Assembly: GCA_938084055.1 (NCBI GenBank)
Contig: CALKDK010000010.1
Location: 144,097-208,096, forward strand
Source: an uncultured Luminiphilus sp.
GTDB lineage: Bacteria; Pseudomonadota; Gammaproteobacteria; Pseudomonadales; Halieaceae
Direction of reading: 5' to 3'
DNA length: 64,000 bases
Below are positions 35,953-44,996 of the stretch, in pieces. Both the position numbers and the translations under genes were made by a program. Numbering within the stretch: the first letter of the stretch is position 1; each line of letters begins with the position of its first letter. The notes beneath the pieces are model-generated. The model had not been told where the DNA came from. It searched no databases and saw only the letters and a list, made by a program, of their open reading frames with translations.

Positions 35953-36818
35953 GTGTTCTCCTGTTCCAGGGCGGCTTTTCGCACGCTCCCGGGCATATCC
36001 AATTTGCCACCACAGTGTTTGCAAAACGCGGCATCGGGTGTGTGTTCGCCGCCCGAACAGACCGGGCAGTTCCAGTTCGCGTACGACGCCCGTCGCCGGC
36101 TAAGTCGCTCCCACAATTTGGTGGTGATGATGGCGGTTGGTACGGCCAGGATCGAGTACCCGACCAGCATGCCAAAGGCGGCGATGGACTTGCCCAGGCC
36201 GGTCTGTGGAGTGAGATCCCCGTAGCCGACCGTGGTAATGGTGACTACGGCCCAATAGACGCTCATCGGAATGCTGGTGAAGCCGCGTTCCGGACCCTCC
36301 ACAACGTACAGCAGGCAGGCGAAAACGACGACCACGATCATGACCAGCACAAAGAAAACGAGGATGGTGCGAGCGGTGTTCTGCAGGACTTTCAGGATTT
36401 CTGTCAGTTCGGCAAATAACTCCAGAAGTCGCAATACCCGGAAGATGCGCATGACCCGGATCAGTCGGATGATCAGCAGTGGCGCTGCCTCGGGTATCAG
36501 CAGAGCCACATAGGTGGGTAACACGGCGAGTAGGTCCACGATGCCCCAGAAACTGGTGATGTAGGCGGGACGATTGTGTACCGACCAAATCCTGATCAGG
36601 TATTCCACGGTAAAGGCCAGGGTGAACGCCAGCTCCAGACGCGCAAACAGAACGCCATGGCGGGTGTTGAAGGGAACCACCGAGTCCAGCATAACCACCA
36701 CGACGCTTGCGACAATGAGCCCCAGTAAAATCAGGTCAAAAGCCTTGCCGGCTGGCGTGCCGGTGCCGAATATAATGACCTCAAATCGCTCTTGTAACGC
36801 GGTTTGTTCCCGTTTCAC
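35949..36818 (-). CDS. Voltage-gated-type K+ channel with zinc ribbon
   Basis: Six-segment ion channel of 289 residues. Seen: S1-S4 region including [17 protein letters not shown], a basic voltage-sensor-like S4, the pore helix and filter [13 protein letters not shown] around residue 195, and a final S6 helix. After it comes a C-terminal zinc-ribbon-like motif CPVC-x11-CKHC. The ion is very likely K+. The GTG start overlaps the tesA stop (GTGA). Cytoplasmic zinc ribbons on small channels are uncommon in my knowledge of the family, so this part is of interest. Confidence 0.88.
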   Translation of the reverse strand: MKREQTALQERFEVIIFGTGTPAGKAFDLILLGLIVASVVVVMLDSVVPFNTRHGVLFARLELAFTLAFTVEYLIRIWSVHNRPAYITSFWGIVDLLAVLPTYVALLIPEAAPLLIIRLIRVMRIFRVLRLLELFAELTEILKVLQNTARTILVFFVLVMIVVVVFACLLYVVEGPERGFTSIPMSVYWAVVTITTVGYGDLTPQTGLGKSIAAFGMLVGYSILAVPTAIITTKLWERLSRRRASYANWNCPVCSGGEHTPDAAFCKHCGGKLDMPGSVRKAALEQENT

Positions 36819-37495
36819 GGCTGCACTCCATGGTCGCGCAGCAGGGGTGTCAGGTGCGGGAGGATGTTGGCGAGCAGGCGCGGCTGGGCATCCTCGGTGG
36901 GATGAATTCCGTCGGGCTGCATGAGATCTGCATTCAGGGCGATACCGTCGAGTATGAAGGGGGCGACCGCCGTGCCAGTGGTCTGTGCCACTTCACTGTA
37001 GCTGTCCCTGAACAAGGTGGCGTAGCGTCGACCGAAATTGGGCGGGATTTCCATGGACAGAAGAAGAACGTTGCTGTCCTTTGCTGTGGCGATCTCAATC
37101 ATCTTAGTTAAGTTCTCCCTGACCGTCATGATGGGAAAGCCACGCAAGCCATCGTTGCCACCGAGTTCAATGATAACAATGTCGGGGGTGTGGCGCTCGA
37201 GGAGGGCCGGGAGTCGCTGCAGGCCCCCGCCGGTCGTATCACCCGATATACTCGCATTGACAACCGTCCAACCGGGGGCGCTTGAATTGAGATGCCCCTG
37301 CAACAGCGCTACCCAGCCCCGCTCGAGGTCCATGCCGTAGGCCGCACTGATACTGTCGCCGAGGACCAGGGCAGTGCCGCCCGAACTGTGGGCGGGTGGT
37401 GTGACAGTCATAATACCAATCAGCAGAAGGGCGAATCCATGACTCGTGCCCAGCCGTACAAGTCGCCGGAGGCGTTTATCTATGATCAAAGCCAT
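36815..37495 (-). CDS. tesA: TesA-type SGNH esterase/thioesterase
   Basis: Periplasmic SGNH-hydrolase of about 226 residues. Seen: signal-like hydrophobic stretch (GFALLLIGIMTVTPPAHS), block I ALVLGDSISAAYGM with the catalytic Ser, ISGDTTGGG (block II), VIIELGGNDGLRG (block III, Asn) and DGIHPTEDAQP (block V, Asp and His). These match E. coli TesA/arylesterase. The ORF track begins at 37648, inside antisense sequence. The ATG at 37495 has GGAG 4 nt upstream; a TTG at 37489 is possible. The 5' end overlaps the divergent ybbA-like gene by 14 nt. Confidence 0.9.
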   Translation of the reverse strand: MALIIDKRLRRLVRLGTSHGFALLLIGIMTVTPPAHSSGGTALVLGDSISAAYGMDLERGWVALLQGHLNSSAPGWTVVNASISGDTTGGGLQRLPALLERHTPDIVIIELGGNDGLRGFPIMTVRENLTKMIEIATAKDSNVLLLSMEIPPNFGRRYATLFRDSYSEVAQTTGTAVAPFILDGIALNADLMQPDGIHPTEDAQPRLLANILPHLTPLLRDHGVQP

Positions 37496-38147
37496 TAATC
37501 TCCAGAAGTCCGTACCGGTGGCGGACGGAACACTGGAAATCCTGCGGGGCATTAGCTTCGAAATCAAGCAGGGCGATACGGCGGCCATCGTTGGTGTCTC
37601 CGGCTCGGGAAAATCCACCCTGCTGGGCTTGCTGGCAGGCCTGGACACGGCCTCAGATGGTGATGTGGTTATTGATGGTCAGTCCTTGGGTCATTTGGAT
37701 GAGGATGCGCGGGCGGCGCTGCGTGCTGCCAAGGTTGGTTTCGTCTTCCAGAGTTTTCAACTGTTACCCGCCCTGACCGCACTTGAGAACGTGATGTTGC
37801 CAATGGAATTGGCCGGGCACACCGGTGCGCTGGAGCGGGCCCGCAGTTACCTGGAGCGGGTCGGGCTGGAGCAGCGCCTCGCCCACTACCCGTCCATGCT
37901 GTCCGGAGGCGAACAACAGCGCGTGGCAATTGCCCGAGCCTTCGCATCCAATCCGCAGATCCTGTTTGCAGATGAACCTACGGGCAACCTGGACACCAAG
38001 ACAGGAGAAAAAGTCATAGAGCTGTTGTTCCAGCTTAACCGGTCGGAGGGAACGACACTCATTCTGGTAACCCACGATGAACGGCTGGCTGCTCGCTGCC
38101 AGCGGCGTTTCCTCATGGAGAGTGGTGACCTGGTGGAGTCAACGTAA
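37482..38147 (+). CDS. ybbA: ABC transporter ATPase, YbbA type
   Basis: ATP-binding subunit of 221 residues in the LolD/MacB group. Seen: Walker A GVSGSGKST, Q-loop VGFVFQSFQLLPALTALENV, signature LSGGEQQRVAIARAF, Walker B ILFADEPTGNLD and H-loop LILVTHDERLA. GGAGG 10 nt before the ATG at 37482 supports the start. It is followed directly by the large FtsX-like permease gene (TAATG overlap). The divergent tesA next to ybbA-ybbP is the arrangement known from E. coli and pseudomonads. The transported substrate is unknown; lipid or lipoprotein export is a guess from the relatives. Confidence 0.92.
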   Translation: MIKAINLQKSVPVADGTLEILRGISFEIKQGDTAAIVGVSGSGKSTLLGLLAGLDTASDGDVVIDGQSLGHLDEDARAALRAAKVGFVFQSFQLLPALTALENVMLPMELAGHTGALERARSYLERVGLEQRLAHYPSMLSGGEQQRVAIARAFASNPQILFADEPTGNLDTKTGEKVIELLFQLNRSEGTTLILVTHDERLAARCQRRFLMESGDLVEST

Positions 38148-40633
38148 TGGCTTCAGGCAGTGCTATGAATCCCCTCATATTGCTGCTCAGGGACTGGCGG
38201 GGTGGCGAACTGGGTGTGCTGCTTGCCGCCTTGCTCCTGGCGGTGTCCGTGGTTGTCGGAATCAGTGCTTTCGTTAGTAGCCTGCAGTCGGCGCTGCTCA
38301 GTGAGAGTAAGCAATTCCTGGCGGCGGACAGCGTAGTTCGCAGCAGCCGCGCCCTGCCCAAAGACTGGCGCCAGACCGCGGAATCGACGGGACTTGCCAC
38401 GGCCGAGACCCTTGGGTTTCCTTCTATGGCCGTCACCGACGCGGATGCGCTTTACCTGGCCTCTATCAAGGCGGTTAGCCCGGGCTACCCCCTGCGCGGC
38501 AAGCTCCGTGTCAGCAAACAGCCCTACGGGCCGATAGAGGATGCGGTGGGAATTCCCGGGCCGGGGGAGGCCTGGTTGGCGCCCCGACTCTTTGCCCTGT
38601 TAAACGTCGAGCTTGGGGACAGTGTCTGGGTTGGCGACAAGGCCCTGGAAATCAGCGGTGCCGTGCGCAGTGAACCCGACGGTGCAGGCGCCAGTTTCGG
38701 TTATGGTCCGAGGTTGTTGATGAATCTGGCAGACATACCCGCGACAGGAGTTATCCAGCCTGGGAGCCGGGTCACCTGGCGCCTGCTCCTGCGGGGCGAT
38801 GATTTGCTCCTCGAGCAGTTTACGGAATGGCTCAGACCCCAGTTGACGCAGGGTCAGAGGCTGCAGGGGGTTGAGGATGGCCAGCCAACGATCGGTCGAA
38901 CACTCGACCGGGCACAGGGGTTTTTGCTCCTGGCCGGCAGCCTGGGGGTTGTGCTGGCCGCCGCCGCAATTGCGTTGGCGGCGCGGCGGTTCTCGGTCCG
39001 GCATACGGATCACGTTGCAATCATGAAAAGCCTGGGCTCAAGCCAGGCCCGCATAGCGCGGCTGTACGGCGGCAGCCTGTTGCTGCTGGGATCGGTGGCG
39101 ACGGTTTTTGGCTGGCTGCTCGGCTGGCTCATTCAGGCGGTGTTCTTCAGACTTTTTGCCGAACAGCTGGGTGTTGAGCCCGGTGATATTGGCTATGAAC
39201 CCTTTGTCATCGGGGGTGCAACAGCGCTTGTTTGTCTGGGGTTCTTCGCCTGGCCACCACTGGAGCGGCTTGCACGGGTGCCGCCAATGCGGGTTTTGCG
39301 ACGGGATGTAGATGCGGGGCAGGCCCAGCGTAGCAGCGACTACGTCCTCGGTGCACTGGCTGTATTTGGGCTTATGTGGTGGTATTCGGGCGATATCAGG
39401 CTAACCGGAAGCGTGATTGCCGGTCTGGTACTGACCGTGGGTCTTGGGCTGATTTTGGCGCATCTGCTGCTGGGTAGCGGGCGCGTTCTGGGCAGTGCTG
39501 CAGGGAGCGTGTGGCGGCTGGGTTTGGCGAACCTGCGTCGGCGCAGCTCCGGTAACGCGCTGCAAATGGTGATCTTTGCCATCGCGATTATGTTGATGTT
39601 GGTACTCTTGATCATCCGCACGGCGCTGATAGAGCAGTGGCAGGCGCAGTTACCCGAGGGCACACCCAACCACTTTATGCTGAATATCGCACCGGCAGAG
39701 CGCGGGGATTTGTCTGGGTTCCTTGCTGAGCAGGGCATTGATCCCCAACCCCAGTTCCCCATGACTCGGGGTAGGATAATGGCCGTTAACGGGACGATGC
39801 TTGCGGATGACGAGGGCTTGGAGAACGAACGTAGGCAGCGGGAGGCCAATTTCACGCATTCAACGGTATTGCCCGCAGCCAATAAAATACTGCGCGGGCA
39901 ATGGTGGCCCGCCGACACTCGGGAACACCTGGTATCCCTCGAGCAGGAATTTGCCCAGCGGGTGGGGGCAGACATGGATGATGTGTTGACGGTGCGCATT
40001 GGTGCGGAGGAGTTCGAGGCCCGCGTCGCTAGTATTCGTGAGTCTGACTGGCAGAGCATGAGACCTAACTTCTTTGTCATTTTTCCACCCAACCTGTTGG
40101 AAGGTTTTCCAAAAACCTATCTCACCAGCTTCTTTTTGCCGGAGGCGGAGAAGTCTGTCCTGAACGCACTGCTGCGGCGTTTTCCAACCGTGACAGTGAT
40201 CGAGCTTGACATAGTGATTGGGGAAATCCGCAGCATTATAGAACGTGTAGGGCAGGCTATTGAGTTGGTGCTGGGTGTTATTTTGTTGGCCGGCGCATTG
40301 GTTCTGGTTGCCGGAGTCCAAGCGAGTGTTGACATCAGATTGCGAGAGAGTGCCCTGTTGCGGGCGCTGGGAGCGGGCAAGCGATTGCTGCTGGGATCGC
40401 TGGTCATTGAGTTTGCAGTTCTGGGTGGCTTTGCAGGCCTGCTGGCTGCACTGGGGGCGGAGGTCGCGGCTTGGGCGTTGCAAACCCTGGCGCTGGATCT
40501 GGTATACCAAGCCACTCCGGCCGTCTGGCCCCTGGGCGTGCTTGCCGGCGTCCTGTTCATCGGGACCCTGGGCTTGATCAGTTGCCGCAGAGCGGTGGTC
40601 GTGCCACCGCTTGTGGTGTTGCGCGAGGTCTGA
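38147..40633 (+). CDS. ybbP: FtsX-like ABC permease, YbbP type
   Basis: Large permease of 828 residues. Seen: an N-terminal membrane segment (LGVLLAALLLAVSVVVGIS), a long extracytoplasmic domain to about residue 245, a cluster of membrane segments with the FtsX-type ALAARRFSVRHTDHVAIMKSLGSS, a second soluble domain (about 500-700) and a final FtsX domain with RESALLRALGAGKRLLL. This duplicated FtsX layout is that of YbbP. Start overlaps the stop of ybbA by 1 nt; an internal Met at 38165 is an alternative. Convergent with mdh, 7 nt apart. Confidence 0.92.
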   Translation: MASGSAMNPLILLLRDWRGGELGVLLAALLLAVSVVVGISAFVSSLQSALLSESKQFLAADSVVRSSRALPKDWRQTAESTGLATAETLGFPSMAVTDADALYLASIKAVSPGYPLRGKLRVSKQPYGPIEDAVGIPGPGEAWLAPRLFALLNVELGDSVWVGDKALEISGAVRSEPDGAGASFGYGPRLLMNLADIPATGVIQPGSRVTWRLLLRGDDLLLEQFTEWLRPQLTQGQRLQGVEDGQPTIGRTLDRAQGFLLLAGSLGVVLAAAAIALAARRFSVRHTDHVAIMKSLGSSQARIARLYGGSLLLLGSVATVFGWLLGWLIQAVFFRLFAEQLGVEPGDIGYEPFVIGGATALVCLGFFAWPPLERLARVPPMRVLRRDVDAGQAQRSSDYVLGALAVFGLMWWYSGDIRLTGSVIAGLVLTVGLGLILAHLLLGSGRVLGSAAGSVWRLGLANLRRRSSGNALQMVIFAIAIMLMLVLLIIRTALIEQWQAQLPEGTPNHFMLNIAPAERGDLSGFLAEQGIDPQPQFPMTRGRIMAVNGTMLADDEGLENERRQREANFTHSTVLPAANKILRGQWWPADTREHLVSLEQEFAQRVGADMDDVLTVRIGAEEFEARVASIRESDWQSMRPNFFVIFPPNLLEGFPKTYLTSFFLPEAEKSVLNALLRRFPTVTVIELDIVIGEIRSIIERVGQAIELVLGVILLAGALVLVAGVQASVDIRLRESALLRALGAGKRLLLGSLVIEFAVLGGFAGLLAALGAEVAAWALQTLALDLVYQATPAVWPLGVLAGVLFIGTLGLISCRRAVVVPPLVVLREV

Positions 40634-40640
40634 GCGTCAA

Positions 40641-41621
40641 TTAACCCAGCAGGTGGGCGACAGCGTCACGTTCCTCACACAGTTCCCCGGCTGTGGCATC
40701 CATTTTCTGGCGACTGAATTCCCCCACCCTAACGCCCTCGACAATTGACCAGTCGCCGTCTTTGCAGCGGCAGGGGAAGGAGTAGATCAAGCCTTCGGGA
40801 ATGCCGTAAGAGCCATCGGAATAAACCCCCATGGACACCCAATCATCCCCGTCGGTACCGAGGGCCCAGCTGCGCATATGGTCGATAGCAGCATTGGCGG
40901 CGGAGGCCGCGGAGGATGCACCGCGCGCCTCGATGATGGCTGCCCCGCGCTGCTGGACGGTGGGGATGAAAGATTCCTCGTACCACGCCTGCTCGATGGC
41001 GTCGATGGCGGCCCGGCCTTGCACCTCTGTGTTGAACAGGTCGGGATATTGGGTAGCAGAATGATTCCCCCAAATGGTCATACGCTTTACGTCGTTGACG
41101 GTGGCGCCGAGCCTTTGGGCAATCTGGGTCTTGGCTCGGTTGTGATCAAGCCGGGTCATCGCGGTGAAATTCCGTGGGTCCATGTCCGGCGCATTGCGTT
41201 GGGTAATCAATGCATTGGTGTTGGCTGGGTTGCCAACCACGAGGATTTTCGCCGCGCGTGAGGCATGGTCGTTAATCGCCTTGCCCTGAACGGAGAAAAT
41301 CGCGGCATTGGCCTCCAGCAAATCCTTGCGTTCCATCCCGGGGCCGCGGGGACGGGCGCCGACCAGCAGCGCGTAGTCCGTATCCTTGAAGCCCACCTCC
41401 GGATCATCGGTGCAAACGACGCCGGCGAGGAGGGGGAAAGCGCAGTCGTCCAGCTCCATGCGTACGCCCTCAAGGGCGGTCATGGCAGGTGTGATGTCAA
41501 GTAATTGGAGTATGACGGGCTGATCGTCCCCCAGCATGGCGCCCGAGGCGATACGAAACAGAAGTGCGTAGCCAATCTGGCCGGCGGCGCCGGTTACTGT
41601 GACGCGAACGGGTGCTTTCAT
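40641..41621 (-). CDS. mdh: Malate dehydrogenase
   Basis: NAD-dependent malate dehydrogenase of 326 residues, converting malate and oxaloacetate in the citrate cycle. Seen: nucleotide loop [38 protein letters not shown] (substrate Arg loop), [11 protein letters not shown] and [12 protein letters not shown] with the catalytic His. This is the cytosolic-type/long MDH of 325-330 residues (as in Pseudomonas-related marine bacteria and Thermus) rather than the 312-residue enteric enzyme. GGGGA lies 7 nt before the ATG at 41621; the track start at 41648 is not needed. Confidence 0.95.
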   Translation of the reverse strand: MKAPVRVTVTGAAGQIGYALLFRIASGAMLGDDQPVILQLLDITPAMTALEGVRMELDDCAFPLLAGVVCTDDPEVGFKDTDYALLVGARPRGPGMERKDLLEANAAIFSVQGKAINDHASRAAKILVVGNPANTNALITQRNAPDMDPRNFTAMTRLDHNRAKTQIAQRLGATVNDVKRMTIWGNHSATQYPDLFNTEVQGRAAIDAIEQAWYEESFIPTVQQRGAAIIEARGASSAASAANAAIDHMRSWALGTDGDDWVSMGVYSDGSYGIPEGLIYSFPCRCKDGDWSIVEGVRVGEFSRQKMDATAGELCEERDAVAHLLG

Positions 41622-41764
41622 AATGGATTCCCCAAATAGTGTGTTCAAGGTGCCTGGGTTATGCGGGCGACACTGCGTTCATCGCACATGCGGGCGGGAT
41701 TTTCCGGTGCTGGCGGCAAAAACTCAAGTGAACTGCCCCGGCTGCGAAGCTTTTATCAGGATTT

Positions 41765-41792
41765 TTGGACCCAAAAGCACCGTTTCTATATC
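41765..41792 (+). promoter_or_regulatory. Candidate promoter of ttcA
   Basis: TTGGAC and TATATC with a 16-nt spacer lie 31-58 nt before the ttcA start in the 201-nt gap between the divergent mdh and ttcA genes. The match to the sigma-70 consensus is moderate. Confidence 0.35.
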
Positions 41793-41822
41793 ATCGACCC
41801 TCGTTTCTTCAGGTAGCGGGAC

Positions 41823-42728
41823 ATGCCATCACCCACCGGGAACAAGTTGACAGCGATCGAGGTACCGGGCCCAGACACGCCGACCCGACCCGTTGACAGC
41901 CGCAAACGCGATTACGCCTTTAACAAGTTGCGCAAGCGGCTGCGGAGAAACGTTGGCAGTGCGATCGCGGATTTTTCAATGATTGAGTCGGGCGATCGGG
42001 TGATGGTTTGCCTGTCGGGAGGCAAGGATTCCTACGCCATGCTGGATATCCTGATGCACCTGCGCGCCAGTGCACCTGTTGAATTCGAACTGATCGCCGT
42101 AAATCTTGACCAGAAACAGCCCGGATTTCCCGAGGGTATCCTCCCGGATTACCTGGAGAAGCTGGGCGTTCCCTTTTACATACTGGAGCGTGATACCTAC
42201 AGCGTTGTGAAATCCGTGATTCCGGAGGGCAAAACAACCTGTGGCCTGTGCTCGCGCCTGCGGCGTGGCACACTGTACGGATTTGCAGAGCGGATTGGTG
42301 CCACTAAAATCGCGCTGGGGCATCACCGTGATGATATTGTCGAAACGCTGTTCCTGAACCTGTTTTTCGCCGGCAAACTCAAGGCAATGCCGCCGAAGCT
42401 TCTGAGCGATGATCGCCGCAATGTGGTGATTCGGCCTATGGCCTATTGCAAGGAGGAGGACTTGGCCCGCTATGCCGAGGCCCGGGAGTTTCCCATTATT
42501 CCCTGTAATCTCTGCGGGTCCCAGGACAATTTGCAGCGCCAGGAGATAAAGCAAATGCTAAGGCAGTGGGAGGGACAGTACCCGGGTCGAATGGAAACCA
42601 TTTTTAAGGCACTGAGCAGCGTGTCACCCTCTCAGTTATGTGACAGGAATATGTTTAATTTCAATGATTTACGAATTGAAATTGATCAAGAAATTCATCT
42701 TCCAGAGCTGCGGGTTGTGCAGCTCTGA
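41823..42728 (+). CDS. ttcA: tRNA 2-thiocytidine synthetase
   Basis: TtcA of 301 residues, which thiolates C32 of certain tRNAs using an Fe-S cluster. Seen: PP-loop [13 protein letters not shown] around residue 63, [19 protein letters not shown], and two Cys pairs CGLC and CNLC that with the family's fold bind the [4Fe-4S] cluster. The first 20 residues are a variable extension. A partial ribosome binding site (AGGTAGCGGG) precedes the ATG. It lies directly upstream of ccmA with no gap. Confidence 0.94.
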   Translation: MPSPTGNKLTAIEVPGPDTPTRPVDSRKRDYAFNKLRKRLRRNVGSAIADFSMIESGDRVMVCLSGGKDSYAMLDILMHLRASAPVEFELIAVNLDQKQPGFPEGILPDYLEKLGVPFYILERDTYSVVKSVIPEGKTTCGLCSRLRRGTLYGFAERIGATKIALGHHRDDIVETLFLNLFFAGKLKAMPPKLLSDDRRNVVIRPMAYCKEEDLARYAEAREFPIIPCNLCGSQDNLQRQEIKQMLRQWEGQYPGRMETIFKALSSVSPSQLCDRNMFNFNDLRIEIDQEIHLPELRVVQL

Positions 42729-43340
42729 ATGGTCACGCGGCGGCCGATGAAACACCTGTTGACGCTGGAAAACGTCGCCCTGGAGCGGGGTGTGCGGCAG
42801 CTGTTGAGCGGTGTACAGCTCAAGGTTGCCCGGGGCGAACTATGGCAAATAGTGGGTGGCAACGGCAGCGGCAAGACCAGCCTGCTGCGCGCAATTTCGG
42901 GACTCGCCCGACTCGGGCTGCAGGGTTCGGTCAACTGCTCATCGAGCCTACTGTTCCAGGGCCATCTTGCCGGCCTCAAAGCAGGTCTCACCTGCCGGGA
43001 GAACCTTCGCTGGCACGGTAGCGGACGGGTAGGCTCCGCCAAGAACCACATCGATAGCGCGCTGCAAGCGGTGGGATTGGCGGGTTGTGAGGATACGGTG
43101 CTCAGCCACCTGTCCGCTGGGCAGCAGCGGCGCGTTGGTCTGGCGCGGCTGTGGTTGTCCGATGCTGACCTTTGGCTCCTCGACGAGCCGTTCACGGCGA
43201 TCGACGTGCAGGGTACGTCACTACTGGAGACGCAGCTGCAGACGCACTGCCGGGCGGGGGGGGCGGTGGTATTTACCAGCCACCAGCCTACTGCCATCGA
43301 AGGGCTGAGGGTGCTCGACCTCAACCAATATGCCGCCTAA
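42729..43340 (+). CDS. ccmA: Cytochrome c maturation ATPase CcmA
   Basis: ABC ATPase of 203 residues of the heme-handling CcmABCD complex. Seen: Walker A GGNGSGKTS, signature LSAGQQRRVGLARL, Walker B LWLLDEPFTAID, and a short total length, as for CcmA. CcmA drives release of holo-CcmE from CcmC. The start is uncertain: the ATG at 42729 follows the ttcA stop directly, and another at 42747 (MKHLLTLENV) fits family N-termini too; neither has a strong ribosome binding site. Overlaps ccmB by 11 nt. Confidence 0.9.
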   Translation: MVTRRPMKHLLTLENVALERGVRQLLSGVQLKVARGELWQIVGGNGSGKTSLLRAISGLARLGLQGSVNCSSSLLFQGHLAGLKAGLTCRENLRWHGSGRVGSAKNHIDSALQAVGLAGCEDTVLSHLSAGQQRRVGLARLWLSDADLWLLDEPFTAIDVQGTSLLETQLQTHCRAGGAVVFTSHQPTAIEGLRVLDLNQYAA

Positions 43341-44013
43341 CCTGACCACTTTCCTGCGCTTTCAGGCCCAGCGGCATTTGCGCAGCGCCCTCAGACGTCC
43401 CGGCGATATCCTGAATCCACTGGTCTTTTTCCTGATGGTGGTCACTCTTTTTCCGCTTGGGCTGGGCCCGGATCCGGATGTGCTCGCGGGTCTCGCTCCC
43501 GGCATTGTCTGGGTTGTAGCCCTGTTGTCCAGCCTGATTGTCAGTGGCCGCTTGTTCCAAACGGATTATGAGGACGGCACGCTGGAACAACTGGTGCTGG
43601 CGCCTCACCCGCTGGCACTGTCCGCGCTGGCGGAAATAATCAGTCACTGGCTGCTCAGTGGCGTGGTTTTGGCGGCGGCCTCACCCATTTTTGCGGCCAT
43701 GCTCAATATGCCGGTCCAGGCGGTCCCCGTATTGGTGATCAGCCTGCTTCTGGGCACGCTCTGCCTGTCGCTGGTTGGAGCGGTGGGCGCGGCACTTACG
43801 GTGGGATTACGCCGTGGCGGCGTGCTGCTTTCCCTGCTAACCATCCCGCTGACCGTCCCCATCCTTATTTTCGGGACCAGCGCTGTGCGCGAGGCGGTGT
43901 TGGGGTATGACCCCTCGAGTTGGTTGGCGCTCATGGGTGCCCTGGCTGCGATTGGGTTAATCCTCGCCCCTTTGGCTGCCGCGGCAGGCCTGCGAATTTC
44001 ATTGGAGGCTTGA
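43330..44013 (+). CDS. ccmB: Cytochrome c maturation membrane protein CcmB
   Basis: Six-segment inner-membrane protein of 227 residues, membrane partner of CcmA. Seen: FLRFQAQRHLRSALRRPGDI at the N-terminus, FFLMVVTLFPLGLGPDP, and YEDGTLEQLVLAPHPL, all CcmB features. Starts inside the ccmA 3' end. Length is normal for the family. Confidence 0.93.
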   Translation: MPPNLTTFLRFQAQRHLRSALRRPGDILNPLVFFLMVVTLFPLGLGPDPDVLAGLAPGIVWVVALLSSLIVSGRLFQTDYEDGTLEQLVLAPHPLALSALAEIISHWLLSGVVLAAASPIFAAMLNMPVQAVPVLVISLLLGTLCLSLVGAVGAALTVGLRRGGVLLSLLTIPLTVPILIFGTSAVREAVLGYDPSSWLALMGALAAIGLILAPLAAAAGLRISLEA

Positions 44014-44040
44014 GCACAATGTTTTTGGTACCGAACGGGA

Positions 44041-44046
44041 TATAAT
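44041..44046 (+). promoter_or_regulatory. TATAAT element between ccmB and ccmC
   Basis: A perfect TATAAT lies 7 nt before the ccmC start in the 39-nt gap after ccmB, the only sizeable gap in the ccm cluster. No good -35 is found at 16-18 nt. If it acts as -10, the transcript would begin at or near the ccmC ATG. Confidence 0.3.
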
Positions 44047-44052
44047 TACAGG

Positions 44053-44784
44053 ATGTGGGCGTTCATACACAAAATGGGGTCACCCCCCTGGTTCTTCCGA
44101 TTTGCCACAGCCGTGATTCGCTGGTTGCTGCCAATAGTGCTGCTGGCGCTGCTGGCCGGCAGCCTATGGGGCTTGCTGTATGCGCCCCCCGATTTTCGGC
44201 AGGGCAACAGTTACCGCATTATTTTTATTCACGTGCCCTCAGCCGTGGTGGCGCTGGCCGGTTACTACGTCATGGCCAGCGCGGGTCTTGTCAGTCTGGT
44301 TTGGAAAATCAAAATGGCAGATACCGCCATGCGTGCCGTGGCGCCGATCGGGGCCGCCCTGACCTTTGTCGCACTCGTTACCGGTGCGATCTGGGGCAAA
44401 CCCACCTGGGGCGCCTGGTGGGTCTGGGACGCTCGGATTACCTCCATGCTCATACTCTTTTTTCTCTATCTGGGTGTCATGGCGCTGTTTGAGGCTTATG
44501 ACAATAAAGCCGCCGCAGCAAAAGCCTGTGCCGTGCTGTCCCTCGTGGGCACCGTCAATATCCCAATCATCTACAAATCAGTGGATTGGTGGTACAGCCT
44601 GCACCAGCCCGCATCGATCAAGTTCAGCGGCGAAACGGCCATAGATGCCTCCATGCTCTATCCCCTGTTGCTGATGATCGCCGCATTTTATGGCCTATTT
44701 GCCCTGTTGGTTTTGTTGAATATGCGTTCCGAGCTCCTCGCCACGCACCGGCAGTCGGCTTGGCTCAGGACGGAGTTGGGTTAA
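44053..44784 (+). CDS. ccmC: Heme-handling protein CcmC
   Basis: Inner-membrane protein of 243 residues that presents heme to CcmE. Seen: N-terminus MWAFIHKMGSPPWFFRF as in the family, the first periplasmic His (HVPSAVVAL), the Trp-rich WWD motif TWGAWWVWDARITS around residue 115, and the second His in WWYSLHQPASIKF. Six membrane segments. TAATG overlap with ccmD. Confidence 0.95.
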   Translation: MWAFIHKMGSPPWFFRFATAVIRWLLPIVLLALLAGSLWGLLYAPPDFRQGNSYRIIFIHVPSAVVALAGYYVMASAGLVSLVWKIKMADTAMRAVAPIGAALTFVALVTGAIWGKPTWGAWWVWDARITSMLILFFLYLGVMALFEAYDNKAAAAKACAVLSLVGTVNIPIIYKSVDWWYSLHQPASIKFSGETAIDASMLYPLLLMIAAFYGLFALLVLLNMRSELLATHRQSAWLRTELG

Positions 44785-44996
44785 TGTATTTTGAGAATAT
44801 GGCGGCTGTTTGGCATATGGAGGGTCATGGGGTTTTCGTGTGGTCCGCCTACGGCATAACGTTTATGGTTATAGGGCTGATGCTGGCGCTGCCGCTGTTG
44901 CGCGGGCGGCGGCTGGCGCGTGCCATTCATGCGGACGAGCGGCGACGGGCTGCTGCAGTCACCCCTGGAGGTGCGAGCAATGCATCCGATACGTAA
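44784..44996 (+). CDS. ccmD: Small heme exporter subunit CcmD
   Basis: Protein of 70 residues with one membrane segment (VWSAYGITFMVIGLMLALPLL) followed by a basic stretch LRGRRLARAIHADERRR, the CcmD pattern. The track shows it only as the tail of a longer frame at 44586; the ATG overlapping the ccmC stop by 1 nt is the true start. It holds CcmABC and CcmE together. Confidence 0.9.
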   Translation: MYFENMAAVWHMEGHGVFVWSAYGITFMVIGLMLALPLLRGRRLARAIHADERRRAAAVTPGGASNASDT

